Notes under the pieces: generated by a model
Databases searched by the model: none
What the model saw: only the letters and a program-made list of their open reading frames with translations
What the model was told of the DNA's origin: nothing
Part shown: positions 9,101 through 16,031 of the stretch, in pieces
How the letters are laid out: each line of letters starts with the position of its first letter
How positions within the stretch are numbered: position 1 is the first letter of the stretch
Translations under genes and position numbers: made by a program
Source of the DNA: Phoronis pallida
Lineage: Eukaryota; Phoronida; Phoronidae
Direction of reading: 5' to 3'
Assembly (NCBI GenBank): GCA_028565715.1
Contig: JAOXYC010178690.1
Span: forward strand, 1 to 19,227
Length of the DNA: 19,227 bases

Positions 9101-9435
9101 TTGGAGCTATACCATTAATAATGGATCATAATGAATTTAATGAGTATAAAATTCCAATTGCTGCAGTTATTATTGGTGGTATGATGTTTGGTACTTTAAT
9201 TACTTTATATATAGTACCTTGTTTATATATAATACTTTATGAGTTATCAAGTGATCAGTTTATTTTTAGAAAGCATTATGATGATATTCTAGATAAAATA
9301 ATTGGTAAAAATAAATATAGTAAAGAAAATAAACAAAATACAGATAATAAAAATATAGATAATAATACACTTCCTAAAGATAATAAAGATAAAGATAATA
9401 AAGATAAAGATAATAAAGATAAAGATAATAAATAA
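6190..9435 (+). CDS. AcrB-family RND efflux permease
   Basis: This is an inner-membrane proton-driven exporter of the hydrophobe/amphiphile RND class, 1081 residues, close to the family norm of about 1030-1050 plus a tail. The Phe-Phe-Ile-x-Arg-Pro-Val-Phe start of transmembrane helix 1 is at about 8-16. The proton relay is intact: D402 and D403 in Gly-Leu-Val-Val-Asp-Asp-Ala, K929 in the Thr-Lys-His-Gly segment and R960 in Arg-Leu-Arg-Pro-Ile-Leu-Met-Thr (AcrB D407, D408, K940, R971). Two large periplasmic loops fall at about 35-330 and 555-860. Lys929 is followed by His where AcrB has Asn. The tail after about 1040 is cytoplasmic, Asn/Lys-rich, and ends in a Lys-Asp-Asn-Lys-Asp repeat. With the upstream adaptor it forms a pump pair; substrate unknown. 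Confidence 0.93.
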   Translation: MNKKFVNFFILRPVFTTVIYIILLIIGMVGYYSLNVESEPQVEESRHVIDCSFSSSLEGTEYSVAIPMEKAMLNISGIEQVYNTINNGGCVVDVLFSSKSSTLENLLNINNVIQEARKDMPSGCRIRISDSYSPYIFCLSLSSKSKSPEEIAYYIEKLKYIFDSINGVSSVRLSHDGSGSSGDNTVTLRPYDMLLYNVSFDNISHTLESIGHRGSSCDVAVGNTIVSVDVGYDDLSYNVDGLKNFPVINDKGSVIRLCEVANVSKDKDKGAISRYNDTENVKLEIMKKKEANLIEVCKNIRQAVVIFERFCNGNDIDVEVFEDSSVFVEDGISSVYKSIFEACTLVIIVIFLFLRSLRLSLIPAVAIPCSIIPTFMIMHALDISINIFSLFGIVLAVGLVVDDAIIVVENVYHYMEKGYSKRESVVNATSNIMASIISMTITLAVVFMPIFLISDQTMKPFFDFSISLTSSVLISGIVSLTLTPMLFDFFYNKDRIEKVVNSSKKFSIAKRLEHKYIQSLGYIIKHRYTLSLFMFIFLIYTFIAIVKNVKIEEDIVVDRGSAIISINGKKDNDMDISYVDTKLQELSYLIKNTSEYNDIVGFQYTLSKQNKASEYIALKLKKHKYRKYTTKDVITKLLKIHEGMSSDVKLLEGRQGGSAFKVASVNLKVYDDSYDTINKFISIVLKSKDISDIIQNMTYTDIGTRNTYDITVKPDICAQYNVSPATIYKALGNMHSARYSHTPAGKQMNRIFMNIHAVEGYDKIYEILNLTVTVHIKDEYGRMTRAQMPIKHFVTIKTSKKHKRKIRINGLNGTTLNFILKEGVSIKQVSNYIDKFNEDYKGVASLSLSPLEMRKIKAFNDVSWIMLLAILLIYLILSALFESFVVPLCILPVVPLSSIGSILLLFYLNININKVVIIGLITLIGLITKHGIMLVDYIQNNISRDQIDIIVIEAALTRLRPILMTTLCMVIGAIPLIMDHNEFNEYKIPIAAVIIGGMMFGTLITLYIVPCLYIILYELSSDQFIFRKHYDDILDKIIGKNKYSKENKQNTDNKNIDNNTLPKDNKDKDNKDKDNKDKDNK
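9376..9432 (+). repeat. 15-bp tandem repeat encoding the C-terminal tail of the RND permease
   Basis: The unit aaagataataaagat occurs three times exactly (9376-9390, 9391-9405, 9406-9420) with a fourth copy cut to 12 bases (9421-9432) just before the TAA. It is in frame and encodes repeats of Lys-Asp-Asn-Lys-Asp at residues 1063-1081. The exact copies point to recent slippage or expansion. Confidence 0.95.
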
Positions 9436-9457
9436 TTTTTAAATAGTTATTATCTTT
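9421..9457. terminator. Candidate bidirectional terminator hairpin between convergent genes
   Basis: Bases 9421-9431 (aaagataataa) and 9447-9457 (ttattatcttt) are perfect 11-bp inverted repeats around a 15-base loop that holds the permease stop codon. The 3' arm is followed by TTAATTAG on the + strand, and the sequence is T-rich on the minus strand. Only one G:C pair is present, so the stem is weak and terminator activity is uncertain. It sits where a shared terminator is expected, between stops at 9435 (+) and 9476 (-). Confidence 0.35.
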
Positions 9458-9475
9458 TAATTAGATTCTTCTAGT

Positions 9476-11203
9476 TTACGTAGTTAGGTTCTTGATTATT
9501 GAAGCAGCATATTCTGTTTTAAGATCTGTTTTAATACCTTCAGATACTTTAATTCTTATACCTGTTGGTTCTGCAATATCTTTTAGTTTTTCGTGTTGAT
9601 ATAGTGAATTTAATATATAAGCAGTTTTCTTCATATCATATTCATCACGTTGTGCTTTAGGTATATCTTTTAATAAACTATAAACTTCAAGCATACCATA
9701 TATAGCTTTACTAATAAATTCATATTGAGGATCATTTTCTCTACCAGGCTTAACAAATAATTCAATAATAAATTTATTTTTTTCATCATCTGATTGTGGT
9801 AAACTTGGTGATAAATATCTATAATTATTCTGTATTGTAATATCAGCTCCTACATGTAATATATCTACATTATAATGTAGATCATAAAAATGTAAGGAGT
9901 CTTCATATATACTACTCATATATTCTTGAAAGAAATTTTGACATATATTTTGTATTTGATATTCTAGTACAACTATATTAAATAATGGTCTATAAACATA
10001 AGCAATATAGTATTCTACAAGATTCGTATTTTTCATAGTTTTTTGAATATCTTCTGGTGCACTTTTTAAATATAATGCGAAAAATTTTATTATTTCTTCT
10101 CTTGCAATATCTTCATTAACTATACAATAACCAGATGTTTTTACTTTGTTAAATTTAGATAATGTAAAGTCTTTATATTTATCTTTTAATAAATTAAAAA
10201 TATTAGGCATAAAAGCAGCTTGCTCTGTTATAGCAAGTGTTGGAATATATGAATTGTTAATATAATATTCTATGTTTTTTATTTTTCTTTCTAAATGGAT
10301 AAGTTTATCCCTAAATAATTTATATGTATCCATATCTAATACTTTTTTTTCTAAATCTGTGAAAGATTTTTCAACTTCTGTTAGTAATAATTCTGTTAAT
10401 GGTCCTATTTTAATTTCTTTAAATTTTTCATACATATTAGGTTTATATGGATCATAATCTTTATTTATAGGCCATGTCATTAATTTTCTTATTCTACTTT
10501 CAAGTAGTTTAATACTAGTTTTTTTACTAAATTTTTCTCTCTTAATGCTATTAGTCCTATTATGCTTAGAAATTCTGTATTCCCTATTAGGAAAGTCTTC
10601 TTCTACTTTCCTAATATCTTCTTCACTTACTTCAATACCTTCTTCTTCTTTCCTAATATCTTCTTCATTTAATTTAATATCTTCTTCTTCTTCTTCTACT
10701 TTACTAACATTTTCTTCACTTGCTTTCTTCTTAATACCTTTATTTATTTCCTGACTAATTATTTCTGTTTGAATACCCGATGTTTTATTGTCTTTACTTA
10801 TTTTTTCTATTTCGGCGCAACATTCTTTAATTGCTTTATATCTTTCTTCAATTTCTACCTTTTTTTCTTCTGATGCATTTTCGCGCTCTAAAACATGATC
10901 TTCTAAAGAAGAATCATAATCAATATCTGACATAGTATCATCGTATACATATTTATTATCAATATTTGATATAATAGTACGTTCTCTAACTTTAATATCT
11001 GGTGTTTTAATATTATGTGGCATACTATGCATTTTAGTACGACGCATTGGTATTTCAGCATTATAGAAAATATACATTCCTATTAATAAAGAAATAAGAC
11101 TAACAGATATTATTGCTATTATAAGTTTATTTTTTTTATTTTGATTATTTAAATTATTTTGTTTATTTATAATGTGTTCTTTTTGAGTTATTAATATAGT
11201 CAT
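9476..11203 (-). CDS. Hypothetical membrane-anchored protein with acidic repeat
   Basis: I recognise no family for this 575-residue protein. It has a Lys/Asn/Gln-rich N-terminus (1-26), one hydrophobic span at about 27-47 followed by basic residues, and a large remainder. Charge flanking is mixed, so the side of the membrane is not certain, though a periplasmic main domain is likely by length and similarity to its neighbours. A strongly acidic, Glu-rich stretch at about 100-205 contains a 14-residue repeat. The rest (about 228-575) looks like a folded helical domain with a beta-containing section around 440-490. C128 and C129 are adjacent. It is last in the minus-strand block, 209 bp after the 1057-aa gene, and converges on the RND operon. 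Confidence 0.7.
   Translation of the reverse strand: MTILITQKEHIINKQNNLNNQNKKNKLIIAIISVSLISLLIGMYIFYNAEIPMRRTKMHSMPHNIKTPDIKVRERTIISNIDNKYVYDDTMSDIDYDSSLEDHVLERENASEEKKVEIEERYKAIKECCAEIEKISKDNKTSGIQTEIISQEINKGIKKKASEENVSKVEEEEEDIKLNEEDIRKEEEGIEVSEEDIRKVEEDFPNREYRISKHNRTNSIKREKFSKKTSIKLLESRIRKLMTWPINKDYDPYKPNMYEKFKEIKIGPLTELLLTEVEKSFTDLEKKVLDMDTYKLFRDKLIHLERKIKNIEYYINNSYIPTLAITEQAAFMPNIFNLLKDKYKDFTLSKFNKVKTSGYCIVNEDIAREEIIKFFALYLKSAPEDIQKTMKNTNLVEYYIAYVYRPLFNIVVLEYQIQNICQNFFQEYMSSIYEDSLHFYDLHYNVDILHVGADITIQNNYRYLSPSLPQSDDEKNKFIIELFVKPGRENDPQYEFISKAIYGMLEVYSLLKDIPKAQRDEYDMKKTAYILNSLYQHEKLKDIAEPTGIRIKVSEGIKTDLKTEYAASIIKNLTT
10595..10711 (-). repeat. Degenerate acidic repeat, 14-residue (42-bp) period
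   Basis: Within the 575-aa protein, the hexapeptide Glu-Glu-Asp-Ile-Arg-Lys occurs at residues 180-185 and again at 194-199. A third, more degenerate unit (Glu-Glu-Asp-Ile-Lys) lies just before, at about 173-177. On the + strand this is visible as recurring tttcctaatatcttcttc-type blocks. The encoded segment is highly charged and probably an extended or coiled linker. Confidence 0.8.
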
Positions 11204-11337
11204 ATTTGTTTTTATTATTTTATTATTTTATATCTTTGATTAAGTTTAGTAGAATATATTTATCTAAATTTTATTTTTTTACAAGATTTATTTATTTTAA
11301 TTATTGTATTATTTATATATTATTAATATTTTATTTT

Positions 11338-11382
11338 AGTAATTTTTTATAAATTTTAAAATAATTTATATAAAATATTACT
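11338..11382. terminator. AT-rich inverted repeat after the 1057-aa gene (weak terminator candidate)
   Basis: Arms at 11338-11351 (agtaattttttata) and 11369-11382 (tataaaatattact) pair at 13 of 14 positions with a 17-base loop. It begins about 30 bases past the minus-strand stop at 11413. There is one G:C pair and no T-run after it in the minus direction. It could be a weak terminator, a processing site, or chance in AT-rich DNA. The rest of the 209-bp gap (11204-11412) shows nothing else. Confidence 0.25.
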
Positions 11383-11412
11383 TTATATATTATTATATAA
11401 AAATATATCTAT

Positions 11413-14400
11413 TTATTTGCTATTATCTCTTTTTATTATTGCTTTATTAATATTTCCCATCTCTTCATATACTGCAGATATCCCAAATTTTACTTCTTGT
11501 AGGTTGATATACAACAATCTACGATCTTTAGGTGATACATTTCTGGCTTTTAAACCATTTGTTATATCTGTTTTTTCTTTTTGTAATACTTTTAATTTCT
11601 GAGATAAATGAGCCTTTTCTTTACTAAGATCAGTAGTGCTTTCTTTTTTATTTTCTTTTTTTTCTTTAATTTTTTTATCTTCTTCTTTATTTTCATTTGG
11701 AGTTTGATATTCTTTTATTAGATTATCAATTATTTCATCTAATATATTGTTAATAACAATTGTATCATCTTTACTAACAGTAATCTGTAATTCTTGTAAT
11801 TCTAAATAAAAATTCTGATTTAATTCTTCACAATATTTATTAAAAGCATCTTTACCACTATCAAAAATAGTCTTTTTGCATATTTTTACATAATGCTCTA
11901 AAGAACTTTTAAATTTGTTTATACTTGATTCATATTCTTTACTTGCTTTTGTTTTTCTTTTTTTAGATATTTCTTTGCTAGACTTTTTTTGTGTAGTTTT
12001 AGATGTAGTAGGACTATATACTATTTGTTTTAACTCTGAAAGATTTTTTTTCGTTTTGTCTTTAACGCCAGAAATTTCAAATAACATATGGTTATTATAT
12101 GAATTTAATGGCAATATATGCATAAAGAAATAAGTAAATTTATGTTTATTAAATAAATCTTTATATGATGATGAAGTCGTACCATCTTCATTATATATAT
12201 TTAATACATTTAATTTACACTTAGATGTATATATTTCTAATGTATATTTAGTATAGCTACTATTATCATTATCATCATAGAATAAAATAATTAACTCTAA
12301 TTGTGAATGATGATGACAAAAATCTTGTAATATTTTATTTTTGTTAGAAAAACACTCAAATAACATCTCATATATATCTTGAGACACTCTTTCTTTATTA
12401 GGTTGTAAATATAAAAATGGTAAAATTGCATTAGACTTATCTGCATGAGTAAATGTACAAGTTTGCTTTTTATTAGTTGTTGATACTAGTTTAGAAATAA
12501 CTTTATTAGAACTATCCACAGTATTAGATTCTATTTTAAAAAAATCAAGTGGTTTAAATCTTAAGAAAGCTAAAAGATATTTATCTTTTATATGTAATGG
12601 TTTAATTTTTTCATTAAAGAATGAATTAAATTTTTCAATTGTTATTTTATTAGCACTTCTATTAACAAGATCTTTACATGTAATATTAATAGAAAAAGTA
12701 TGTTCAATACAACATTGTGCATGATGATCTTGATGACTACTATATACTAAATTAAGCTCTATTTTAGAACTTCCTAATAAAGATTCTAAATATCTATGCA
12801 TTGTATTTGACATAAGGACTGATTTAAAAATTTGATAAAATGTTTCATCCTTTCTAGGTGTAATTGTTGGATCATAATATTCACCAATTGTTATATTACC
12901 TTCTTTATCAAACATTATAGGTATATCATAAGATATAATAATATTTTTTTTCTCTTCTTCTGATATTGTTAAAAATGGCACATGAACAAGTAATTGTCTT
13001 CTTGCTACTTGTTTTTCTCCTGATTTGTTCTTAACAGGTGTTAATAAATTTAAATTAAAATCTTCATTATTTTCTCTTTTTGGCCATTGAGAAGTATCTG
13101 CTCCATATTTTCTAGTATATTCTTCTATAACCTTTTGTGCATTTTTATTAGTATCATCTTCTGAAAATTTAAGCGTTGAAGTACTATCTATAATTTTTGT
13201 ACCTTCATTTAATAGAAGATTTGATACACAAGAACATGCCACACAAAAAGTTTCATATTTAGATACTAAACTAGATGCTACACTTTTGTGATTATAATAT
13301 ATAGCTTCTTTTTCAAAATTTAATACATGTCTACCTAGAAGTATAAATTCTTTAGGTGCATTAGATAACATTTGACATAAATATGCTTTACATGCTGGAC
13401 AGCAAGCTAAACCTCTTTTTGTATTTATAATTAATGCTTCTTCATATTGAGATTTTGTTACTAATAATGGTTCAAGAATATCAATTTTACAATTAGAATC
13501 TTCAGCTTTAATAAACTCACAGTGTTGATATAGAATGTCTGTGTTACGTCTAAATTGAAATAGTAAGCTGTTTGTAAACGTAGTGCTATCTATAATATGA
13601 TTCATTACCCATTGTAAATAATCTGTTCTAATGCTTCGAATAATTCGTCTAGGGTCTAAAATACAGCCTTTTTGCATTAAATTATAAGTTTCTGCTAAAG
13701 GTAATATATTTTCATATTTATTACCATAACTATAATCATATCGAAAATATTCTTGATGAAATACATCTTGAAATTCAAAAGGATAAAAATTAATTACAGT
13801 ATAGCAAAAAAATACTTTTGATAAAATATAATTTGTTTCATCTTGTGTAAAACAATTTATATCTTTAAAAAGTCTTATTTTATATTCTTCACATTTTTCA
13901 ACATTTTCTGAGTTAAATAATATAGTTTCTTTTCCATCTTCATCTATATCTTTAATAAAAGTTTTTTTTTCTGTATTATTTTTTGAATCATTAACATAAT
14001 CATCTCTTACAAATTTAATATAGTTTTCTCTGTTTCGCATAATGTTTATAAATATAGTAAGAAGTTGATATTTATAAAAATGAGGAATAAAAGTTTTAAG
14101 AAAATCATTAAATGCCGTTGAAAATCTAAAATCTCTATTATCTTTAAATATATTAATATTACTTAATAAAATATTTTGTTCTAAATAAGCTTGAGGATCA
14201 TATAAAGACTCAAGTGTACTTTTTTTATCTAAATAACATACTCTTGGTGGATATTTATCATTATCACTAATTTCCATTAATGAATCTTTAGTATTAGATA
14301 TATTTCTTTCTATTTGTAATTTTCTTTTTGAATTATCTTGTTGATTAATTTTTTCTGTTGTTTTTTCTATAGGTAATGGAACAAATCTTATTCCTGATTT

Positions 14401-14586
14401 TTTTCTAACTATCTGTTCAACAAAGAAGATTTCTAGATTAATATTTCTTTGGTCAGAATTATATGTTTTTATTTCTATTACATCATAATGATTACTAGAT
14501 ACTTCTTCTTCTTCTTTTGTATTTATTTGTTTATCAGTAATATGCTGTACGTTTATACATGTTTCTTTTGGCATATCTTTTGGCAT
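11413..14586 (-). CDS. Large hypothetical Cys/His-rich soluble protein
   Basis: I recognise no family for this 1057-residue protein, the largest of the minus-strand block. There is no signal peptide or membrane span. The N-terminal 110 residues are polar and probably disordered. A central region carries two Cys clusters: C395, C396, C399 and C404, then C448, C451 and C453, which contain two CxxC pairs that could bind zinc or an iron-sulfur cluster. A His/Cys-rich patch (His-Gln-Asp-His-His-x-x-Cys-Cys) lies at about 618-626 and another His-His-His at 758-760. Residues ~550-840 look like a beta-rich domain similar in pattern to the 355-aa neighbour. The C-terminus (about 845-1057) is Lys/Glu-rich and coiled-coil-like, with a basic end. 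Such an end is compatible with, but not evidence of, type IV secretion. Confidence 0.7.
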   Translation of the reverse strand: MPKDMPKETCINVQHITDKQINTKEEEEVSSNHYDVIEIKTYNSDQRNINLEIFFVEQIVRKKSGIRFVPLPIEKTTEKINQQDNSKRKLQIERNISNTKDSLMEISDNDKYPPRVCYLDKKSTLESLYDPQAYLEQNILLSNINIFKDNRDFRFSTAFNDFLKTFIPHFYKYQLLTIFINIMRNRENYIKFVRDDYVNDSKNNTEKKTFIKDIDEDGKETILFNSENVEKCEEYKIRLFKDINCFTQDETNYILSKVFFCYTVINFYPFEFQDVFHQEYFRYDYSYGNKYENILPLAETYNLMQKGCILDPRRIIRSIRTDYLQWVMNHIIDSTTFTNSLLFQFRRNTDILYQHCEFIKAEDSNCKIDILEPLLVTKSQYEEALIINTKRGLACCPACKAYLCQMLSNAPKEFILLGRHVLNFEKEAIYYNHKSVASSLVSKYETFCVACSCVSNLLLNEGTKIIDSTSTLKFSEDDTNKNAQKVIEEYTRKYGADTSQWPKRENNEDFNLNLLTPVKNKSGEKQVARRQLLVHVPFLTISEEEKKNIIISYDIPIMFDKEGNITIGEYYDPTITPRKDETFYQIFKSVLMSNTMHRYLESLLGSSKIELNLVYSSHQDHHAQCCIEHTFSINITCKDLVNRSANKITIEKFNSFFNEKIKPLHIKDKYLLAFLRFKPLDFFKIESNTVDSSNKVISKLVSTTNKKQTCTFTHADKSNAILPFLYLQPNKERVSQDIYEMLFECFSNKNKILQDFCHHHSQLELIILFYDDNDNSSYTKYTLEIYTSKCKLNVLNIYNEDGTTSSSYKDLFNKHKFTYFFMHILPLNSYNNHMLFEISGVKDKTKKNLSELKQIVYSPTTSKTTQKKSSKEISKKRKTKASKEYESSINKFKSSLEHYVKICKKTIFDSGKDAFNKYCEELNQNFYLELQELQITVSKDDTIVINNILDEIIDNLIKEYQTPNENKEEDKKIKEKKENKKESTTDLSKEKAHLSQKLKVLQKEKTDITNGLKARNVSPKDRRLLYINLQEVKFGISAVYEEMGNINKAIIKRDNSK

Positions 14587-14746
14587 ATGTTTACTTAATT
14601 TTTTTAAATTATATCTTTTATATATAAAATATATAAATTAAATATGTAAAAATTTTAGTATATTTTAAACACTTAAAAGTATTAGTTTTTATCTTGTTTA
14701 TTTATTAAATATTAAGTTTGCATTATTTATATAATATAATTGCTTT

Positions 14747-15814
14747 TTAATAAAGTTTTATTAAAGAATAAGTTTTTGGACATTCTTCTTTAAAACAAGT
14801 CTGTTGATTAGTTTTTGGACATTCTTCTTTAAAACAAGTCTGTTGACTATATTGTTTTAAATCATAACTTTCAAATGAAATAGATATATAGCAATCAAGC
14901 TTAGTATTTGCTAAATTTAAATGACAAAATAGTTCTATTAATTTCTCTTTATTGATTGTATATTCGCCTAATTTGCCTAATAATTTTTTATCTTTTTTTG
15001 TTGTTCTTTTTCTATAAAAATCATGAAATTCAATAGGTATAATTAATCCTTCTATATTTTTACTTTCATCTGTTTTTATAGATAAATATAATGATTTATA
15101 TTTTATAGTTTCATCAAATAAAAAATTAAAACATTTTCTATTATCAAGATAATAATAAAATCTTGTAATTAATAATATATCATGTGTAACTAAATCAAAA
15201 TAAGATTTTGAATCTATTGTAGATATTATACCCAATAAAGTATCACTAAATGTTACATTAAAAACAAAATTATCTTGACAGAAAAAATGTAATGGATAGT
15301 ATGAGATATAAGTGTCTTTAGTTTGAATATATCTAAGTTTATGTGGTTCTTGTCTTTCTAAAACTTCTTTTAAATCATCATTATATGTTTGATTTTGTAA
15401 ATCATTTAATAGCTTTTCACATGCTATTAATGCAAATTGTTTAAGTTTACTAGAAATATCTTTATTATTGTCTTTTGATTTATAAATGTGAACTGAAAAT
15501 TGTATATATTTATTTTCATCTATTATTTTAATGTTATGTTTTTTTAATAATTCTGTTATTGAGTTTATAGGAAATTTAAAGTAAATTACATCAATAGAAA
15601 CTTCTGGTTCTGGATATTGTGTAAAAGTGTTAGTACAAATAGCTTCTTGACATTTTTCTTTTTCTAACATATCATTGCCATAACTATTTAAAATATGACT
15701 TTTAGTAACTTGTGAAAAAAATGAACTATCTATTTCTAAAACTGTAGTATTACCTTCATTAGTAATAACTTTCATAGGAATTTTTGTCTTGACAATATCA
15801 AAATAATATACCAT
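14747..15814 (-). CDS. Hypothetical soluble protein with duplicated Cys motif at its C-terminus
   Basis: This 355-residue protein has no signal peptide or membrane span and belongs to no family I recognise. It appears to be mixed alpha/beta, with strands at about 3-28, 70-80, 103-113, 183-198 and 240-265. The most striking feature is the C-terminus: a 13-residue segment with Cys-x4-Cys is present twice in tandem at 324-336 and 337-349, followed by only six more residues. Further Cys residues occur at 55, 60, 132, 179, 228, 297 and 308. A stepwise comparison by eye suggests weak colinear similarity to residues ~550-780 of the 1057-aa protein encoded next, 160 bp downstream. Upstream the 400-aa gene ends 217 bp away. 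The start ATG follows a run of A and T without a ribosome binding site. Confidence 0.7.
   Translation of the reverse strand: MVYYFDIVKTKIPMKVITNEGNTTVLEIDSSFFSQVTKSHILNSYGNDMLEKEKCQEAICTNTFTQYPEPEVSIDVIYFKFPINSITELLKKHNIKIIDENKYIQFSVHIYKSKDNNKDISSKLKQFALIACEKLLNDLQNQTYNDDLKEVLERQEPHKLRYIQTKDTYISYYPLHFFCQDNFVFNVTFSDTLLGIISTIDSKSYFDLVTHDILLITRFYYYLDNRKCFNFLFDETIKYKSLYLSIKTDESKNIEGLIIPIEFHDFYRKRTTKKDKKLLGKLGEYTINKEKLIELFCHLNLANTKLDCYISISFESYDLKQYSQQTCFKEECPKTNQQTCFKEECPKTYSLIKLY
14771..14848 (-). repeat. 39-bp tandem duplication at the 3' end of the 355-aa gene
   Basis: Copies 14771-14809 and 14810-14848 have 37 identical leading bases and differ only at the 38th (t14808 against c14847). The unit is a multiple of three and in frame, so it duplicates a 13-residue Cys-x4-Cys segment. 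Such identity in a fast-evolving, AT-rich genome suggests a very recent event; a collapsed or expanded copy number between strains would be expected. Confidence 0.95.
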
Positions 15815-16031
15815 TTAAATTTTTTTTTAAAAAATTAAATAATATAAATTAATAATTTAGTTTTAAATTAAATAAAATTTTACTTTAATTTTTTATTTAG
15901 CTAATTTTTATATTTGTATATTATATTAAAGGTTTTCTACTAGATAATTATTAATATTGCTTATTTTTTATTAAAGAAACATTAAACTTTTACTAATATT
16001 AATATTTTATTATAAGAATATTTTATATACT

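Noticed and set aside
10272-10754. Two + strand open frames opposite the 575-aa gene, rich in Ser, Leu and Phe
   Set aside because: The Ser/Leu/Phe-rich composition is what the complement of a Glu/Lys-rich repeat gives; not independent genes.
11417-12133. Two + strand open frames opposite the 1057-aa gene with hydrophobic, signal-like starts
   Set aside because: They are complements of Lys/Glu-rich coiled-coil coding sequence, which reads as Phe/Leu/Ser on the other strand.
14618-14631. Palindromic ttttatatataaaa upstream of the 1057-aa gene
   Set aside because: A pure A/T palindrome is expected by chance in this composition; no other support.
14771-14848. CRISPR-like direct repeat
   Set aside because: Only two abutting copies with no spacer, in frame within a gene; it is a tandem duplication.
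15815-16031. 217-bp gap inspected for a tRNA, small RNA or missed gene
   Set aside because: Uniform A/T runs with stops in all frames; no T-loop-like GTTC, no stable stem with G:C pairs.
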